A stretch of 35,857 nucleotides of DNA from Lachnospiraceae bacterium (GCA_017465845.1 JAFTVH010000161.1:1-35857); one strand, 5' to 3'; counted from the stretch's first letter, positions 7,993-16,391 are shown. Translations and numbers: made by a program. The notes: a model not told the origin generated them from the letters alone.

Positions 7993-8373
7993 GTGAACAG
8001 GTTGGAAGACAAAGAATATAGCAACATATATGCGATTCCTGCAAACTATACGGATTCGGGAAAACTGCTTGGTGGAATGCTGGAGACCAGAAATGCAATA
8101 GAAACATTGCTTTTGGTTATCCTGTTGGGGTATCCGGAATTGTTCTGGATACCGGTATCAACATCCATCCGGATCGTGATTATGACAGTCACACTGATTC
8201 CGCTTGCAGTTGTTTCCATGATGGGAATTGATGGGGACTCGCTATTTCAATATATCGGTCACATGGTCCAGTATCTGTTTCGTAAACGGAAATTACATAT
8301 GAGAAGGGTGGGATACAAATATGACCAGAGCCAGCTCAAAAAGAAGAAAAAAAGCAAAACCAGAAAAGCTTGA
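7993..8373 (+). CDS. PrgI/VirB3-like transfer membrane protein
   Basis: This protein of about 126 residues has a polar N-terminus (EDKEYSNIYAIPANYTDSGKL), two adjacent hydrophobic helices (about 38-58 and 60-78) and a very basic C-terminus rich in KKKKKSK. This is the layout of the PrgI family, the Gram-positive counterpart of VirB3, nearly always directly upstream of VirB4 as it is here. The start is uncertain: GTG 7993 lies only 3 nt after AGGAGG, while TTG 8002 gives the more typical MEDKEY start with a 12-nt gap. The 3' end overlaps virB4 by 53 nt, an unusually deep overlap that suggests tight coupling. Confidence 0.8.
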   Translation: MNRLEDKEYSNIYAIPANYTDSGKLLGGMLETRNAIETLLLVILLGYPELFWIPVSTSIRIVIMTVTLIPLAVVSMMGIDGDSLFQYIGHMVQYLFRKRKLHMRRVGYKYDQSQLKKKKKSKTRKA

Positions 8374-10843
8374 GTTTGTGCAGGATTTTCTGCCGATTAA
8401 GAATATCGCTCACGGCGTGATCGAAACGAAGGACGGTAGATATATCAAGATCCTGGAGATTGAACCAATCAATTTCATGCTCCGATCAGATGAAGAACAG
8501 TATGGTATCATATCATCCTTTGCAAGCTGGCTGAAGATCTCGCCGGTGAAGCTGCAGTTTAAGAGTTTTACCAGAAAAGCTGATTCAGACAAACATATTG
8601 CGATGGTTCGAAAAGAGCTGGAATTAGAGGAAAATGAAGCCTGTAGAAAGCAGGGAGAAGGATACATCCGGTTTATTAAGGATGTGGGAAACAGAGAAGC
8701 GCTTACAAGGCGCTTTTTTTTAATCTTCCAGTATGAGGAAGTACACCGAGGGGACGATGAAGATCCAGGACAGGTTTACAGCACCATGCAGACAGTGGAA
8801 CAAAATGCCAGGGCTTATTTTACCCAGTGCGGCAATACCATTGTGCAGCCAAAGGATCCTGATGAAGCGACTGCAGAGATTCTGTATATGTTCTTTAACA
8901 GAAGATCCTGTGTGGAAGAGACATTTTCAAGCAGGGTAAACCGTGTTGTGGTAGATACCATGGCTTCCAAAGGAAAGATAATCGGAATTGATCCGATCCC
9001 GCAGATAAAGATGTCTCATTTTGTGGCACCCAGAGGAATTGATTTTACGCATCATAATTACATCGTGATGGATGGTCTTTATTATTCCTTCCTGTACATC
9101 AAAGGGAATGGGTTTCCGGGCCGGGCAAGGGCCGGCTGGATGTCATCTCTTATCAATGCAGGGGAAGGGATCGATGTGGATGTGTTTCTGCGGCGTGAAA
9201 ACCGCAGCAAGACCATTGATAAAGTGGCACAGCGTATCCGCCTGAACAGGACAAAGATAAAAGGCATGCAGGACACTTCCACAGATTATGAAGAACTGGC
9301 AAACTCGATTCAGGCAGGATATTTTATCAAGAACGGCATTGCAAACAACAATGAAGATCTGTTTTACCTGTCAGTATTTATAACCGTTTCTGCGAGAACT
9401 TATGAGGAATTATTATGGCGGAAACAACAGATGATTGACATGTTAAAGTCCATGGACATGTATGTGAGTGAGTGCCGTTTTCAACAGGAATCTGCGTTTC
9501 GTGCGGTTATGCCATTTTTACAGATTCCGCCGGAACTGGAAAAGAAATCCCAGAGAAATGTGTTGACCAGTGGTGCGGCTAGTACCTATATGTTTACCAG
9601 CTTTGAGATGTCAGATGATTCAGGCGTACTGTTAGGAGTTAACAGGCATAACAACTCTTTGTGTATCATCGATCTGTTTGATACCAAGAAAAATAAAAAC
9701 GCAAACTTAAACCTGCTTGGTACCAGTGGTGCAGGAAAGACATTTACCCTGCAGCTATTGGCTCTTAGGATGCGAATGAGAGGTATCCAGTGCTTTATCC
9801 TGGCACCGATTAAGGGACATGAGTTCCGTAGGGCCTGCAATAAAATCGGTGGGCAGTTTATACGGATTGCACCGGGATCTCCGCACTGTATCAATATTAT
9901 GGAGATTCGTCATACGCTGGCTCCGGAAATGGAGCTGATCGATGAAATGGATTACAGTGATATGGACTCCATGCTGGCAAGAAAGATCCAGCAGCTGATG
10001 ATTTTCTTTTCGCTGCTGATACCGGACATGACAAATGTGGAAGAACAGCTTTTGGATGAGGCATTGATTAAGACATACGGAGAATTTGGGATTACCCATG
10101 ATAATGCTTCACTTTATGAGGACATGTCCTCCATACCGCCGAAAATAAAAAAAATGCCTATTCTGGGGGATTTACATAGACACTTGTTAGAAAACCCGTT
10201 GACAGAGCGTGTGGCGGTGATTGTGAGCAGATTTGTGACGGGTTCAGCGCAGTCATTCAATCAGCCAACCAATGTAGATCTGTCCAATAAATATGTGGTT
10301 CTGGATCTGAGCGAATTAAAAGGGAAGCTTCTGCCCGTGGGAATGATGATCGCTCTTGACTATGTTTGGGACTGTGTCAAAGCGGACCGCACCAAAAAGA
10401 AAGCCATCATGATTGATGAAATCTGGCAACTGGTAGGAGCTGCATCCAATAAGCAGGCTGCAGAGTTTTGCCTGACTATATTTAAGACCATTCGTGGGTT
10501 TGGTGGTGCGGCGATTTCCGCAACACAGGACTTATCGGATTTCTTTAGTTTGGAGGATGGTAAGTATGGCCGGGCAATTGTCAATAACAGTAAGAACAAA
10601 ATCATCCTGAATCTGGAGCCGGACGAAGCCAGATATGTGCAGGATGTCTTAAAGCTTACCAAAACGGAGATGCGATCCATTACCCGGTTTGAGCGGGGAG
10701 AGGCACTGGTGTATTCCAACAATAATAAAGTGCCTGTGGTAATCAAAGCGTCTAAAGAGGAACAGGAATTGATCACAACAGATCGGGCAGAACTGGAGGC
10801 AATTCTGAAAGAAAGACAAAAACAAAATGCGCAAAAAGCTTGA
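8321..10843 (+). CDS. virB4: VirB4-family conjugation ATPase
   Basis: This 840-residue protein is the motor ATPase that powers assembly of, and transport by, the type IV channel. The N-terminal half (about 1-430) is the VirB4/TraC/CagE domain that docks to membrane partners. The C-terminal RecA-like domain has Walker A GTSGAGKT at 467-474 and Walker B with Asp699-Glu700 in AIMIDEIWQ, both intact. Length is typical for Gram-positive VirB4. It starts inside the PrgI-like gene. Inside the early coding region, 8697-8721, a perfect 6-bp hairpin followed by eight T resembles an intrinsic terminator. The last codons carry the first of three ATGCGCA repeats. Confidence 0.95.
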   Translation: MTRASSKRRKKAKPEKLEFVQDFLPIKNIAHGVIETKDGRYIKILEIEPINFMLRSDEEQYGIISSFASWLKISPVKLQFKSFTRKADSDKHIAMVRKELELEENEACRKQGEGYIRFIKDVGNREALTRRFFLIFQYEEVHRGDDEDPGQVYSTMQTVEQNARAYFTQCGNTIVQPKDPDEATAEILYMFFNRRSCVEETFSSRVNRVVVDTMASKGKIIGIDPIPQIKMSHFVAPRGIDFTHHNYIVMDGLYYSFLYIKGNGFPGRARAGWMSSLINAGEGIDVDVFLRRENRSKTIDKVAQRIRLNRTKIKGMQDTSTDYEELANSIQAGYFIKNGIANNNEDLFYLSVFITVSARTYEELLWRKQQMIDMLKSMDMYVSECRFQQESAFRAVMPFLQIPPELEKKSQRNVLTSGAASTYMFTSFEMSDDSGVLLGVNRHNNSLCIIDLFDTKKNKNANLNLLGTSGAGKTFTLQLLALRMRMRGIQCFILAPIKGHEFRRACNKIGGQFIRIAPGSPHCINIMEIRHTLAPEMELIDEMDYSDMDSMLARKIQQLMIFFSLLIPDMTNVEEQLLDEALIKTYGEFGITHDNASLYEDMSSIPPKIKKMPILGDLHRHLLENPLTERVAVIVSRFVTGSAQSFNQPTNVDLSNKYVVLDLSELKGKLLPVGMMIALDYVWDCVKADRTKKKAIMIDEIWQLVGAASNKQAAEFCLTIFKTIRGFGGAAISATQDLSDFFSLEDGKYGRAIVNNSKNKIILNLEPDEARYVQDVLKLTKTEMRSITRFERGEALVYSNNNKVPVVIKASKEEQELITTDRAELEAILKERQKQNAQKA
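8697..8721 (+). other. Terminator-like hairpin inside virB4
   Basis: AAGCGC (8697-8702) pairs perfectly with GCGCTT (8710-8715) across a 7-nt loop, within a run of eight T (8714-8721). It covers codons for EALTRRFFL. It may cause premature termination or may be a codon coincidence. Confidence 0.4.
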
Positions 10844-10869
10844 AATGCGCATAAGTAACTCAATGCGCA
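10827..10869 (+). repeat. Three ATGCGCA repeats at exact 18-bp steps
   Basis: ATGCGCA, with its palindromic core TGCGCA, starts at 10827, 10845 and 10863. The array spans the end of virB4 and the short gap before the next gene's ribosome site. The spacing resembles iterons or an operator array. Confidence 0.55.
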
Positions 10870-10887
10870 CAATTTGGAGGTGAAGAT

Positions 10888-11418
10888 GTGCTATTACAGG
10901 AGGAACAGTATGTGGTCAAATGGCTGTCGCAGTATGGGGCCCTGCCAAAATCACAGATTATCCGCATGCTGCAAAAACCGCCCCGTACTGCAGATAAGAT
11001 TCTGAAGAACTTGAAGAAACAGATGCGGATATCGGATGTAGGCGGTGGTTACTATTTGGGAATAGATTCTATGTGCCAACCGGACCAAAGAACGATACTT
11101 GCTGTCTGGGTTCTTTTGAAGTTCATCGACTATGTAGAACCGATGGCTCATTATCCGGCAGTATATCCATCTCAGATCTTTTTTCTGAAGGAGAACATGG
11201 GGTATGAAATTGTGGTGTTGTATGAAGGAGAGTCCAGCAATTTAAGACTTTTACAGCCACAGGATGACTTGAAATACATTATCATCCTGCCACATATTTC
11301 AATGGCGGCACAGTTAAAGCTGCCAAATGCCCCATGCTTGTTTGCAACAGTAGATTTTTGCGGGAAAGAGGAACCAGAAGTATATTTTTATGCACAGGAG
11401 GATGCGAATGGAAATTAA
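10888..11418 (+). CDS. Conserved ICE protein with N-terminal winged helix (DUF5697-like)
   Basis: This 176-residue protein starts at GTG 10888, 4 nt after GGAGGTGA. Residues 1-60 read as a winged helix: QEEQYVVKWLSQYGALPKSQI, a recognition-like helix with PPRTADKILKNLK, then a GGGYYLG beta turn. The remainder is a mixed alpha/beta domain ending in a strand-rich segment. It reminds me of the DUF5697 group from Clostridia elements, but I could not verify that. Its place between virB4 and virD4 and its overlap with the next gene suggest a transfer accessory or DNA-processing role. The three ATGCGCA repeats directly upstream could be its own binding sites. Confidence 0.6.
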   Translation: MLLQEEQYVVKWLSQYGALPKSQIIRMLQKPPRTADKILKNLKKQMRISDVGGGYYLGIDSMCQPDQRTILAVWVLLKFIDYVEPMAHYPAVYPSQIFFLKENMGYEIVVLYEGESSNLRLLQPQDDLKYIIILPHISMAAQLKLPNAPCLFATVDFCGKEEPEVYFYAQEDANGN

Positions 11419-12112
11419 TCCTATCTTTCTAAAAACACTGGATAAAGCGGCATCTGCTATCGAAAAAGCAGATGAAATTGCACTTACGGTAAGATGGTTT
11501 TATGTGGATGGAAATGCGAAGGAGACATACGAGCAGGCAATGAAGCTGGAAGAACAGGTAGAGAAGCTGGTGTTGCTTACTCGTGCTTTGCCGGCGTATA
11601 CAGGAGCTCCAGAAGCACATGACAGGGTAGAAAAGATTATTGCACAGATCATCCCGGTAGAGATTGGTTTTACAAAAGAAGGCTGGTTTGCTGTAAGTCT
11701 GCCTATGCTGCTTCCGAAAAAATCTTCCGGGTCCGCAGATTACATCCGATCTTTTCTATACCCTGCGATGCGGCGATTCTTTTTGAATAAGCCACCGGTT
11801 CGCTACCGGGATTGTGTTTTGATCTACAGGCATGTATATGATAAAAAAAGACCGGAAAGACAGATGCGGGATCATGATAACATTGAAATCAATATGGTTT
11901 CAGACACTATAGCAATGTATGTCATGCCGGACGACGGACCTTCCAACTGCGCCCATTACTATGTAAGTGCTGCGGGGAACGATGAAAGAACTGAAGTATA
12001 TGTGGTGCCAAAGAGCGAATTTCCATTGTGGCTGGCCAAGGAGCAAAGCATCCCGCAGGAAGGAGTAAAACTCTATGAAAACAGGAGAGAAATGTGGAAA
12101 AAAGATATGTAA
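11408..12112 (+). CDS. Conserved ICE hypothetical protein (DUF6100-like)
   Basis: This 234-residue soluble protein is without a recognised catalytic motif. Residues 1-70 are helical and charged (LDKAASAIEKADEIALTV, then EEQVEKLVLL), followed by a mixed alpha/beta domain with conserved-looking LPMLLPKKSSG and YRDCVLIYRHVYDKKRPERQMRDHDNIE segments. It resembles proteins I recall as DUF6100, found in Lachnospiraceae elements; this is memory, not a search. Start ATG 11408 has AGGAGG 6 nt upstream, while earlier in-frame ATGs at 11390 and 11402 overlap or precede that site. It overlaps the upstream gene by 11 nt. The role is unknown; the context says conjugation accessory. Confidence 0.55.
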   Translation: MEINPIFLKTLDKAASAIEKADEIALTVRWFYVDGNAKETYEQAMKLEEQVEKLVLLTRALPAYTGAPEAHDRVEKIIAQIIPVEIGFTKEGWFAVSLPMLLPKKSSGSADYIRSFLYPAMRRFFLNKPPVRYRDCVLIYRHVYDKKRPERQMRDHDNIEINMVSDTIAMYVMPDDGPSNCAHYYVSAAGNDERTEVYVVPKSEFPLWLAKEQSIPQEGVKLYENRREMWKKDM

Positions 12113-12263
12113 AAACAGCCATGCAGGGAGGCTGAAAAAAGGCATATCTAAGAAAGTGTCTCTAGGTCCTGTATTTGCTGGCTTTTTCCCACCTTTGTCC
12201 TATGGAAATTCCGACAAAGAGAGCAGTCATGATGTCGGAAAATCTTACATGCGGAGGTGTTAA
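12075..12263 (+). CDS. Possible small basic protein bridging two transfer genes
   Basis: This 62-codon frame starts inside the end of the preceding gene, with GGAAGGAG about 10 nt upstream, and stops 3 nt before the next start. The product would be basic and cysteine-containing (MKTGEKCGKKICKNSHAGR), with no known domain. The spacing would suit translational coupling across the 154-nt gap. However, the composition is not convincing and an 8-bp inverted repeat lies within it. It may not be a real gene. Confidence 0.28.
   Translation: MKTGEKCGKKICKNSHAGRLKKGISKKVSLGPVFAGFFPPLSYGNSDKESSHDVGKSYMRRC
12209..12240 (+). repeat. Inverted repeat before the gene at 12267
   Basis: TTCCGACA (12209-12216) and TGTCGGAA (12233-12240) are perfect inverted copies around a 16-nt spacer, 13 nt before the GGAGGT ribosome site. 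It has no T-run, so it is not a terminator. It may be an operator or RNA hairpin. Confidence 0.4.
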
Positions 12264-12266
12264 GAA

Positions 12267-13421
12267 ATGCTGTATTTCCGCATGGGCAGTCAGCTGCACA
12301 GATTGGTTACAATGCTTTCCGTGGTGGGAGAATTCCCGATGTGTTCGCTGTATCTGTTAGGGAATGAACGTGTTTACAAAGCACTGGTTCATAAACTGAC
12401 AAAGCAGGAAACATTCCGTAATTGCATGACGGGAGAAGAACTCACCTGCAGGTTGTATACTGTGACAGGAAAAGCAAAGTCAAAATCCCTCCGGTTGTAT
12501 AAGGGGGCGCTTCCCATACTGAACTGGCTCCATCCGGATGCTTACCGGTATTATATGACATCCTTTTGGAATCATAGATTCCCGGGCGATTTAAGTCATC
12601 GTGAGAGGAATCACAGAGTGGCGGAAGCGGTTGCATTCTGTATGCGTGTCAGACTGGAATTCAGGCAATACATGCTGCCCACCCTTCAGAACCAGGACCG
12701 GTTAGAAATATTACCGGATACTCCCGTTTTTTATCAGTCTAAGGATCTGAAAAGAATCGGTGACAATGAGATGAACAAAACCATGTTTACCCGGCTGGTA
12801 GGGGCACTATTTTGCGGAAACAGCTGTTATGCGATATACAATACCAGAAATGCTGTTATGAAATGGTCGGGCATGGGTGAGTTTAAGACACTGCATCATT
12901 TGCTTGAGGTCGGAAGACTGAATGGGAAGATTACCAATATCGATTCGGCTCTGCTTATCGGCGAAGATTACAGCGTAGCCATGGATACTCTTATAGAATC
13001 TGGAAAGAACCGCAGGCTGGAATTTCGGTTTGATTCCATATACCATCATATTCATTTTGTACCTATGGATGAATCGGGCATCCGGCTTTTCCGGATCATG
13101 ATTCTGCCAGACTGGAAAAACCGTCTGTTAGATCTGATGTTTGAACCGGAAAGCAGATCCTACGGTCAGGGCTATTTTGAGTATGATGCTTACATAGATG
13201 GGGTATATATCTTTTCACATCTGGACAGCGACCTTGCGAGACTGATGAGATTTCGCGAAGCAGTTCAATCTCAGTATGAGAGATATGAAGTAGTTTGCTT
13301 TACCCACCAGAGGACCTTTGTTCGGGAATACTTGGGAGAGGGAGTAGGAATTAAGACGATTGATTTGGACACAGTGGAAGCTGCACTTGGTCCGGAAAGG
13401 AGGAGCGTGATTGAATGTTAA
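12267..13421 (+). CDS. Conserved transfer-module protein of unknown function
   Basis: This 384-residue protein overlaps the VirD4 gene by 11 nt and follows GGAGGT at 12253. I do not recognise a family. It starts with a hydrophobic stretch (about residues 1-30), followed by a mostly alpha/beta soluble protein with many aromatic and basic residues. Notable pieces are SHRERNHRVAEAVAFCMRVRLEF (about 110-132), FDSIYHHIHFVPMDESGIRLFRIMILPDW (about 250-280) and a C-terminal FTHQRTFVREYLGEGVGIKTID that looks like a Rossmann-type ending. The close coupling to virD4 suggests a role with DNA delivery to the coupling protein, for example as a relaxosome accessory. I do not call it a relaxase: there is no convincing catalytic tyrosine and HUH arrangement. 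Confidence 0.55.
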   Translation: MLYFRMGSQLHRLVTMLSVVGEFPMCSLYLLGNERVYKALVHKLTKQETFRNCMTGEELTCRLYTVTGKAKSKSLRLYKGALPILNWLHPDAYRYYMTSFWNHRFPGDLSHRERNHRVAEAVAFCMRVRLEFRQYMLPTLQNQDRLEILPDTPVFYQSKDLKRIGDNEMNKTMFTRLVGALFCGNSCYAIYNTRNAVMKWSGMGEFKTLHHLLEVGRLNGKITNIDSALLIGEDYSVAMDTLIESGKNRRLEFRFDSIYHHIHFVPMDESGIRLFRIMILPDWKNRLLDLMFEPESRSYGQGYFEYDAYIDGVYIFSHLDSDLARLMRFREAVQSQYERYEVVCFTHQRTFVREYLGEGVGIKTIDLDTVEAALGPERRSVIEC

Positions 13422-15273
13422 AAGAAGGACAATACTGATCAGTGCGCTGGTCATACTGGGATGCGCAGCATTCCTGTATCTAAGTGGAGCACTTGGCCAG
13501 CTGTTAACCAATTATACGGTTTGGATGAAATCGGATGGTATCAGTGGACAAGCCATGATGAAGCCGGTTGATTTGAAGCCTTTTATCTGTATTGCCCATG
13601 CTTTTTCGCCAGCTGGCTTCAAGGGAATGTTATTGATTCTGTTCATTAGTGCAGCGATTTTCTTATATGTCAAATTTCATGATCGCTTTGATAGTAATGA
13701 ATATGATCCAAGAGGATTCGCAAAGAGTAAATCCGGAATCTACGGAACCGCATCCTGGATGAGTGAGAAGGAGATGCATGAAGTGCTGGAGGTCTCAAAT
13801 GTGGACCAGGCACAGGGCACAGTATTAGGAGAATATAAAGGAAAAGCAGTCTGTATGCCAAAAGACACCAGACTCAACCGGCATATTGTGATCTTTGGTG
13901 CATCGGGTACCATGAAGAGCCGTGCCATTATCCGGAATGCATTGTTCCAGGCCATCAAGCGAAGTGAGTCTGTCATAATCACGGACAGTAAAGCAGAGAT
14001 GTACGCGGATACCGCTGAGCTGTTCCGCCAGAGTGGGTATGACGTAAAGGTATTTAACCTGGTAAGCCCGGAGCATGGTGATTCCTGGAATTGCATGGCA
14101 GATTTGTCCGGGGATACGCTGATGGCACAGGTTTTGACTAATGTTATTATCGGCAATACCAGTTCGGGAAAAGGTGATCACTTTTGGGATAACGGCGAGG
14201 GAAACCTGTTGAAAGCCCTGATCCTTCTTGTGGATCTGGATCGAAGCAGGAGCCCGACAGAAAAGCATCTATCTGCAGTATACCAGCTGTTAACTCGTAA
14301 TTCAGAAAGACAGCTTACAGCTATGTTTGAAAAGCTGCCCATGGATCATCCAGCAAGAGCTCCCTATAATTTATTTGCCCAGTCTTCGGATACGGTAAAA
14401 TCCGGCATCATACTGGGATTGGGAACCCGCCTTCAGGTGCTGCAGAACAAAGCGGTCCAGAATATTACAAGTCGGTCTGACATAGATCTTTCAGCACCAG
14501 GGAAAAGAAAATGCGCTTATTATATCATCTTAAGCGACCAGGATACAACGATGGCATTTTTGTCGTCGTTATTTTTTTCCTTCATGTTTATCAGACTGAC
14601 CCGCTATGCGGATTCCCAACCCGACGGGCGCTGCAATGTGCCCGTAAACTTAATCTTAGATGAGTTTAACAACATAGGCAGAATCGGCGGAGCAGAAGAT
14701 GGATCCGATTTTGCGAGGAGCCTTTCTGTGGTGCGCTCCCGTGATATTAGGGTCATGATGGCAGTCCAAAGCTTGGGGCAGTTACAGAATCGGTATGGCA
14801 ACAATCTTTGGAGTGAGATCATCGGTAACTGTGATATCCAGTTGATGCTGGGGTGTACGGATGATGTTACTGCAGAATATTTTTCGGTTCGTTCCGGAGA
14901 TATCTCTGTACAGGTAAATTCAACCATGACCGTAAGGCAGACGATTGCATTAGCCCAGGTGATTCCCCAGTATCGTCATACAGAGGGACAGGGAAAGCGT
15001 AGGCTTCTTACTCCGGATGAAGTGCTGAGGCTTCCGAGTAATGAGCTTTTGTGCATTATCAGAGGCTGTAACATGTTAAAGCTTGAGAAACTGGACTATG
15101 TGAAACATCCGATGTCGAAACAAATTATGAAAGCATCTGTTATGGATTATCACCCGGTACCGGAAGATTACTATACTCCCCAGACTGAGCCGGAACCAAT
15201 AGAGGTGAATCAGGAGCCGGCCAAACCTAAAAAGACGTTATATAATCTGGCAAGGGTACCGGAGGATTTCTGA
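13411..15273 (+). CDS. virD4: VirD4-like type IV coupling protein (T4CP)
   Basis: This 620-residue membrane ATPase brings the relaxase-DNA complex to the mating channel. Two N-terminal membrane helices (about 8-28 and 68-88) are followed by the RecA-like domain. Walker A is GASGTMKS at 163-170 and Walker B has Asp417-Glu418 in LILDEFNNIG. The motif SVVRSRDIRVMMAVQSLGQL is typical of TraG/VirD4. The methionine at 168 inside the P-loop is common in Firmicutes members. Start TTG 13411 is chosen because AGGAGG lies 7 nt upstream and the nearby GTG and ATG are out of frame. The C-terminal 40 residues are Pro/Glu-rich and may bind cargo. Confidence 0.93.
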   Translation: MNVKRRTILISALVILGCAAFLYLSGALGQLLTNYTVWMKSDGISGQAMMKPVDLKPFICIAHAFSPAGFKGMLLILFISAAIFLYVKFHDRFDSNEYDPRGFAKSKSGIYGTASWMSEKEMHEVLEVSNVDQAQGTVLGEYKGKAVCMPKDTRLNRHIVIFGASGTMKSRAIIRNALFQAIKRSESVIITDSKAEMYADTAELFRQSGYDVKVFNLVSPEHGDSWNCMADLSGDTLMAQVLTNVIIGNTSSGKGDHFWDNGEGNLLKALILLVDLDRSRSPTEKHLSAVYQLLTRNSERQLTAMFEKLPMDHPARAPYNLFAQSSDTVKSGIILGLGTRLQVLQNKAVQNITSRSDIDLSAPGKRKCAYYIILSDQDTTMAFLSSLFFSFMFIRLTRYADSQPDGRCNVPVNLILDEFNNIGRIGGAEDGSDFARSLSVVRSRDIRVMMAVQSLGQLQNRYGNNLWSEIIGNCDIQLMLGCTDDVTAEYFSVRSGDISVQVNSTMTVRQTIALAQVIPQYRHTEGQGKRRLLTPDEVLRLPSNELLCIIRGCNMLKLEKLDYVKHPMSKQIMKASVMDYHPVPEDYYTPQTEPEPIEVNQEPAKPKKTLYNLARVPEDF

Positions 15274-15286
15274 ATATGGTTTTCAA

Positions 15287-15317
15287 GTATCTGCATATAA
15301 AAAACATATGCAGATAC
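15287..15317 (+). repeat. Perfect 12-bp inverted repeat after virD4
   Basis: GTATCTGCATAT (15287-15298) and ATATGCAGATAC (15306-15317) are exact inverted copies with a 7-nt A-rich loop. No T-run follows directly. It could protect the 3' end of the mRNA, help termination, or be part of a transfer origin. Confidence 0.6.
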
Positions 15318-15325
15318 TAAAGACG

Positions 15326-15369
15326 AATGAGAAGATTTTTGCGATTTTCTAAAAGTCCCTCATTTTTTT
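15326..15369 (+). terminator. Possible weak terminator of the transfer operon
   Basis: AATGAG (15326-15331) can pair with CTCATT (15359-15364) over a 27-nt loop that holds a further AGAAGAT/ATTTTCT pairing, ending in seven T. TCCCTCAT followed by a T-run recurs at 15393-15405. The strength is doubtful. Confidence 0.35.
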
Positions 15370-15447
15370 GTAATATATATTGCATAAATCCCTCATCTTT
15401 TTGCGAATGAAGACGATGAATACAGAAGAATCATTTGGGAAGTCTAT

Positions 15448-15499
15448 TTCCATCATATTTGATGGAATCTCCATCATCAAGTGAGCAAATGATGGAGAT
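15448..15499 (+). repeat. Cluster of TCCATCA inverted repeats
   Basis: TTCCATCA/TGATGGAA (15448-15467, 4-nt loop) is directly followed by ATCTCCATCAT/ATGATGGAGAT (15467-15499, 11-nt loop). Both arms are perfect and share the TCCATCA word, so alternative pairings are possible. It lies in the 378-nt gap between virD4 and the toxin-antitoxin pair. Confidence 0.6.
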
Positions 15500-15562
15500 A
15501 GAAAAAGTCGAAAAGCATTGATGATAAATAATTACGATTATTGTTGTAAATACATCGATAAA

Positions 15563-15607
15563 TATGTCGACATAATATTGACATTTCTGTGAGAGTTGAC
15601 GTATAAT
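15563..15607 (+). promoter_or_regulatory. Toxin-antitoxin promoter with palindromic operator
   Basis: TTGACA (15578-15583) and TATAAT (15602-15607) are both consensus, 18 bp apart. A perfect 12-bp palindrome, TATGTCGACATA (15563-15574), sits just upstream of the -35. This fits autorepression by an antitoxin or antitoxin-toxin complex. Confidence 0.75.
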
Positions 15608-15651
15608 ATGATTGAAAAGAAGTAAGCTATTATCTGAAGGAGGTTCGGATT

Positions 15652-15978
15652 ATGAGTGAAATGTCAGTTATGGGAATGATGAAAACAATAATTCCAATTA
15701 CACGTTTTAATAGAGGTGAAGCTAATCGTATTTTTGATGAAGTGGAATCTTCAGGAACAAAAATCGTAATGAAAAATAATCAACCGGCTTGTATACTTAT
15801 GTCCCCAGGGCAGTATGAGTCTTTGATGGAGATGCTTTCTGATTATATTTTACGAGAGGAGGCACAAGCACGAATGAGTAATTATGACGCAAAGGAAAAT
15901 AAATCTCAGCTGGAAATGATGGAGGAACTTGGTATTACTCAGGAAGATTTAGATGCTGTAGATGTAGAGATTGAATAA
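15652..15978 (+). CDS. Phd/YefM-type antitoxin
   Basis: This 108-residue protein has the Phd/YefM layout. The DNA-binding N-terminal fold is IIPITRFNRGEANRIFDEVESSGTKIVMKNNQPACILMSPGQYESLME (about 12-60), and the C-terminal half is an acidic, probably disordered toxin-binding tail (EELGITQEDLDAVDVEIE). The start has a strong GAAGGAGG site upstream. The gene is 12 nt before a RelE-family toxin and behind a consensus promoter with a palindrome it could bind. It should neutralise the toxin and repress its own operon, and so stabilise the element in the host population. Confidence 0.87.
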   Translation: MSEMSVMGMMKTIIPITRFNRGEANRIFDEVESSGTKIVMKNNQPACILMSPGQYESLMEMLSDYILREEAQARMSNYDAKENKSQLEMMEELGITQEDLDAVDVEIE

Positions 15979-15990
15979 GGAGCTGCGTAT

Positions 15991-16329
15991 ATGAGTTGGA
16001 ATATTGAGTATATAAAGGAAGCGCAGCGAGACTTGAAACGTCTTGATCCTTATAATCGAAAGCTGATTTTAAAGGCAATTGCAAAAACGGCGGAGCGTCC
16101 GCTTCCACCTCCAGATGGAATTGGTAAACCATTAGGAAATCATGCATCTTCCAAGTTGAGTGGTTATTACAAAATCAAATTGAAAGACTTAGGATATCGT
16201 GTAGTGTATCAATTGGTAATGGATGGAAATACGATGCGGATCATAGTGATATCTATCCGAGATGATGAAGCTGTATATAAGGAAGCAGAGAGAAGAATAG
16301 CAGCAATGATACAATCAAATAATGATTAA
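15991..16329 (+). CDS. RelE/ParE-family toxin
   Basis: This is a 112-residue compact protein with the RelE/ParE core: an N-terminal strand (WNIEYIKEAQRDLKRLDP), two helices, then the sheet strands GYYKIKLKDLGYRVVYQLV and MRIIVISIRDDEAVYKEAERRI. It probably cleaves mRNA on the ribosome (RelE-like) rather than poisoning gyrase, but family members differ and I cannot settle this. The lysines and arginines of KLKDLGYR and the terminal basic helix are consistent with RNA binding. It is transcribed with the antitoxin, and a terminator follows 9 nt after its stop. Confidence 0.87.
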   Translation: MSWNIEYIKEAQRDLKRLDPYNRKLILKAIAKTAERPLPPPDGIGKPLGNHASSKLSGYYKIKLKDLGYRVVYQLVMDGNTMRIIVISIRDDEAVYKEAERRIAAMIQSNND

Positions 16330-16337
16330 GTAAAGAA

Positions 16338-16362
16338 AACACCTCACATGGGGTGTTTTTTT
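16338..16362 (+). terminator. Intrinsic terminator after toxin gene
   Basis: AACACC (16338-16343) pairs with GGTGTT (16352-16357), with T-run to 16362. It ends the toxin-antitoxin transcript and lies about 15 nt before the ribosome site of the S1-domain gene. Confidence 0.8.
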
Positions 16363-16391
16363 CATGCAAAAAAAGAAGGAGGTAAATAAGT

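Noticed and set aside
12267-13421. HHIH motif (about residue 255) suggesting an HUH relaxase
   Set aside because: No matching N-terminal catalytic tyrosine or the rest of the relaxase motifs; the protein also begins with a hydrophobic stretch. Left as unknown.
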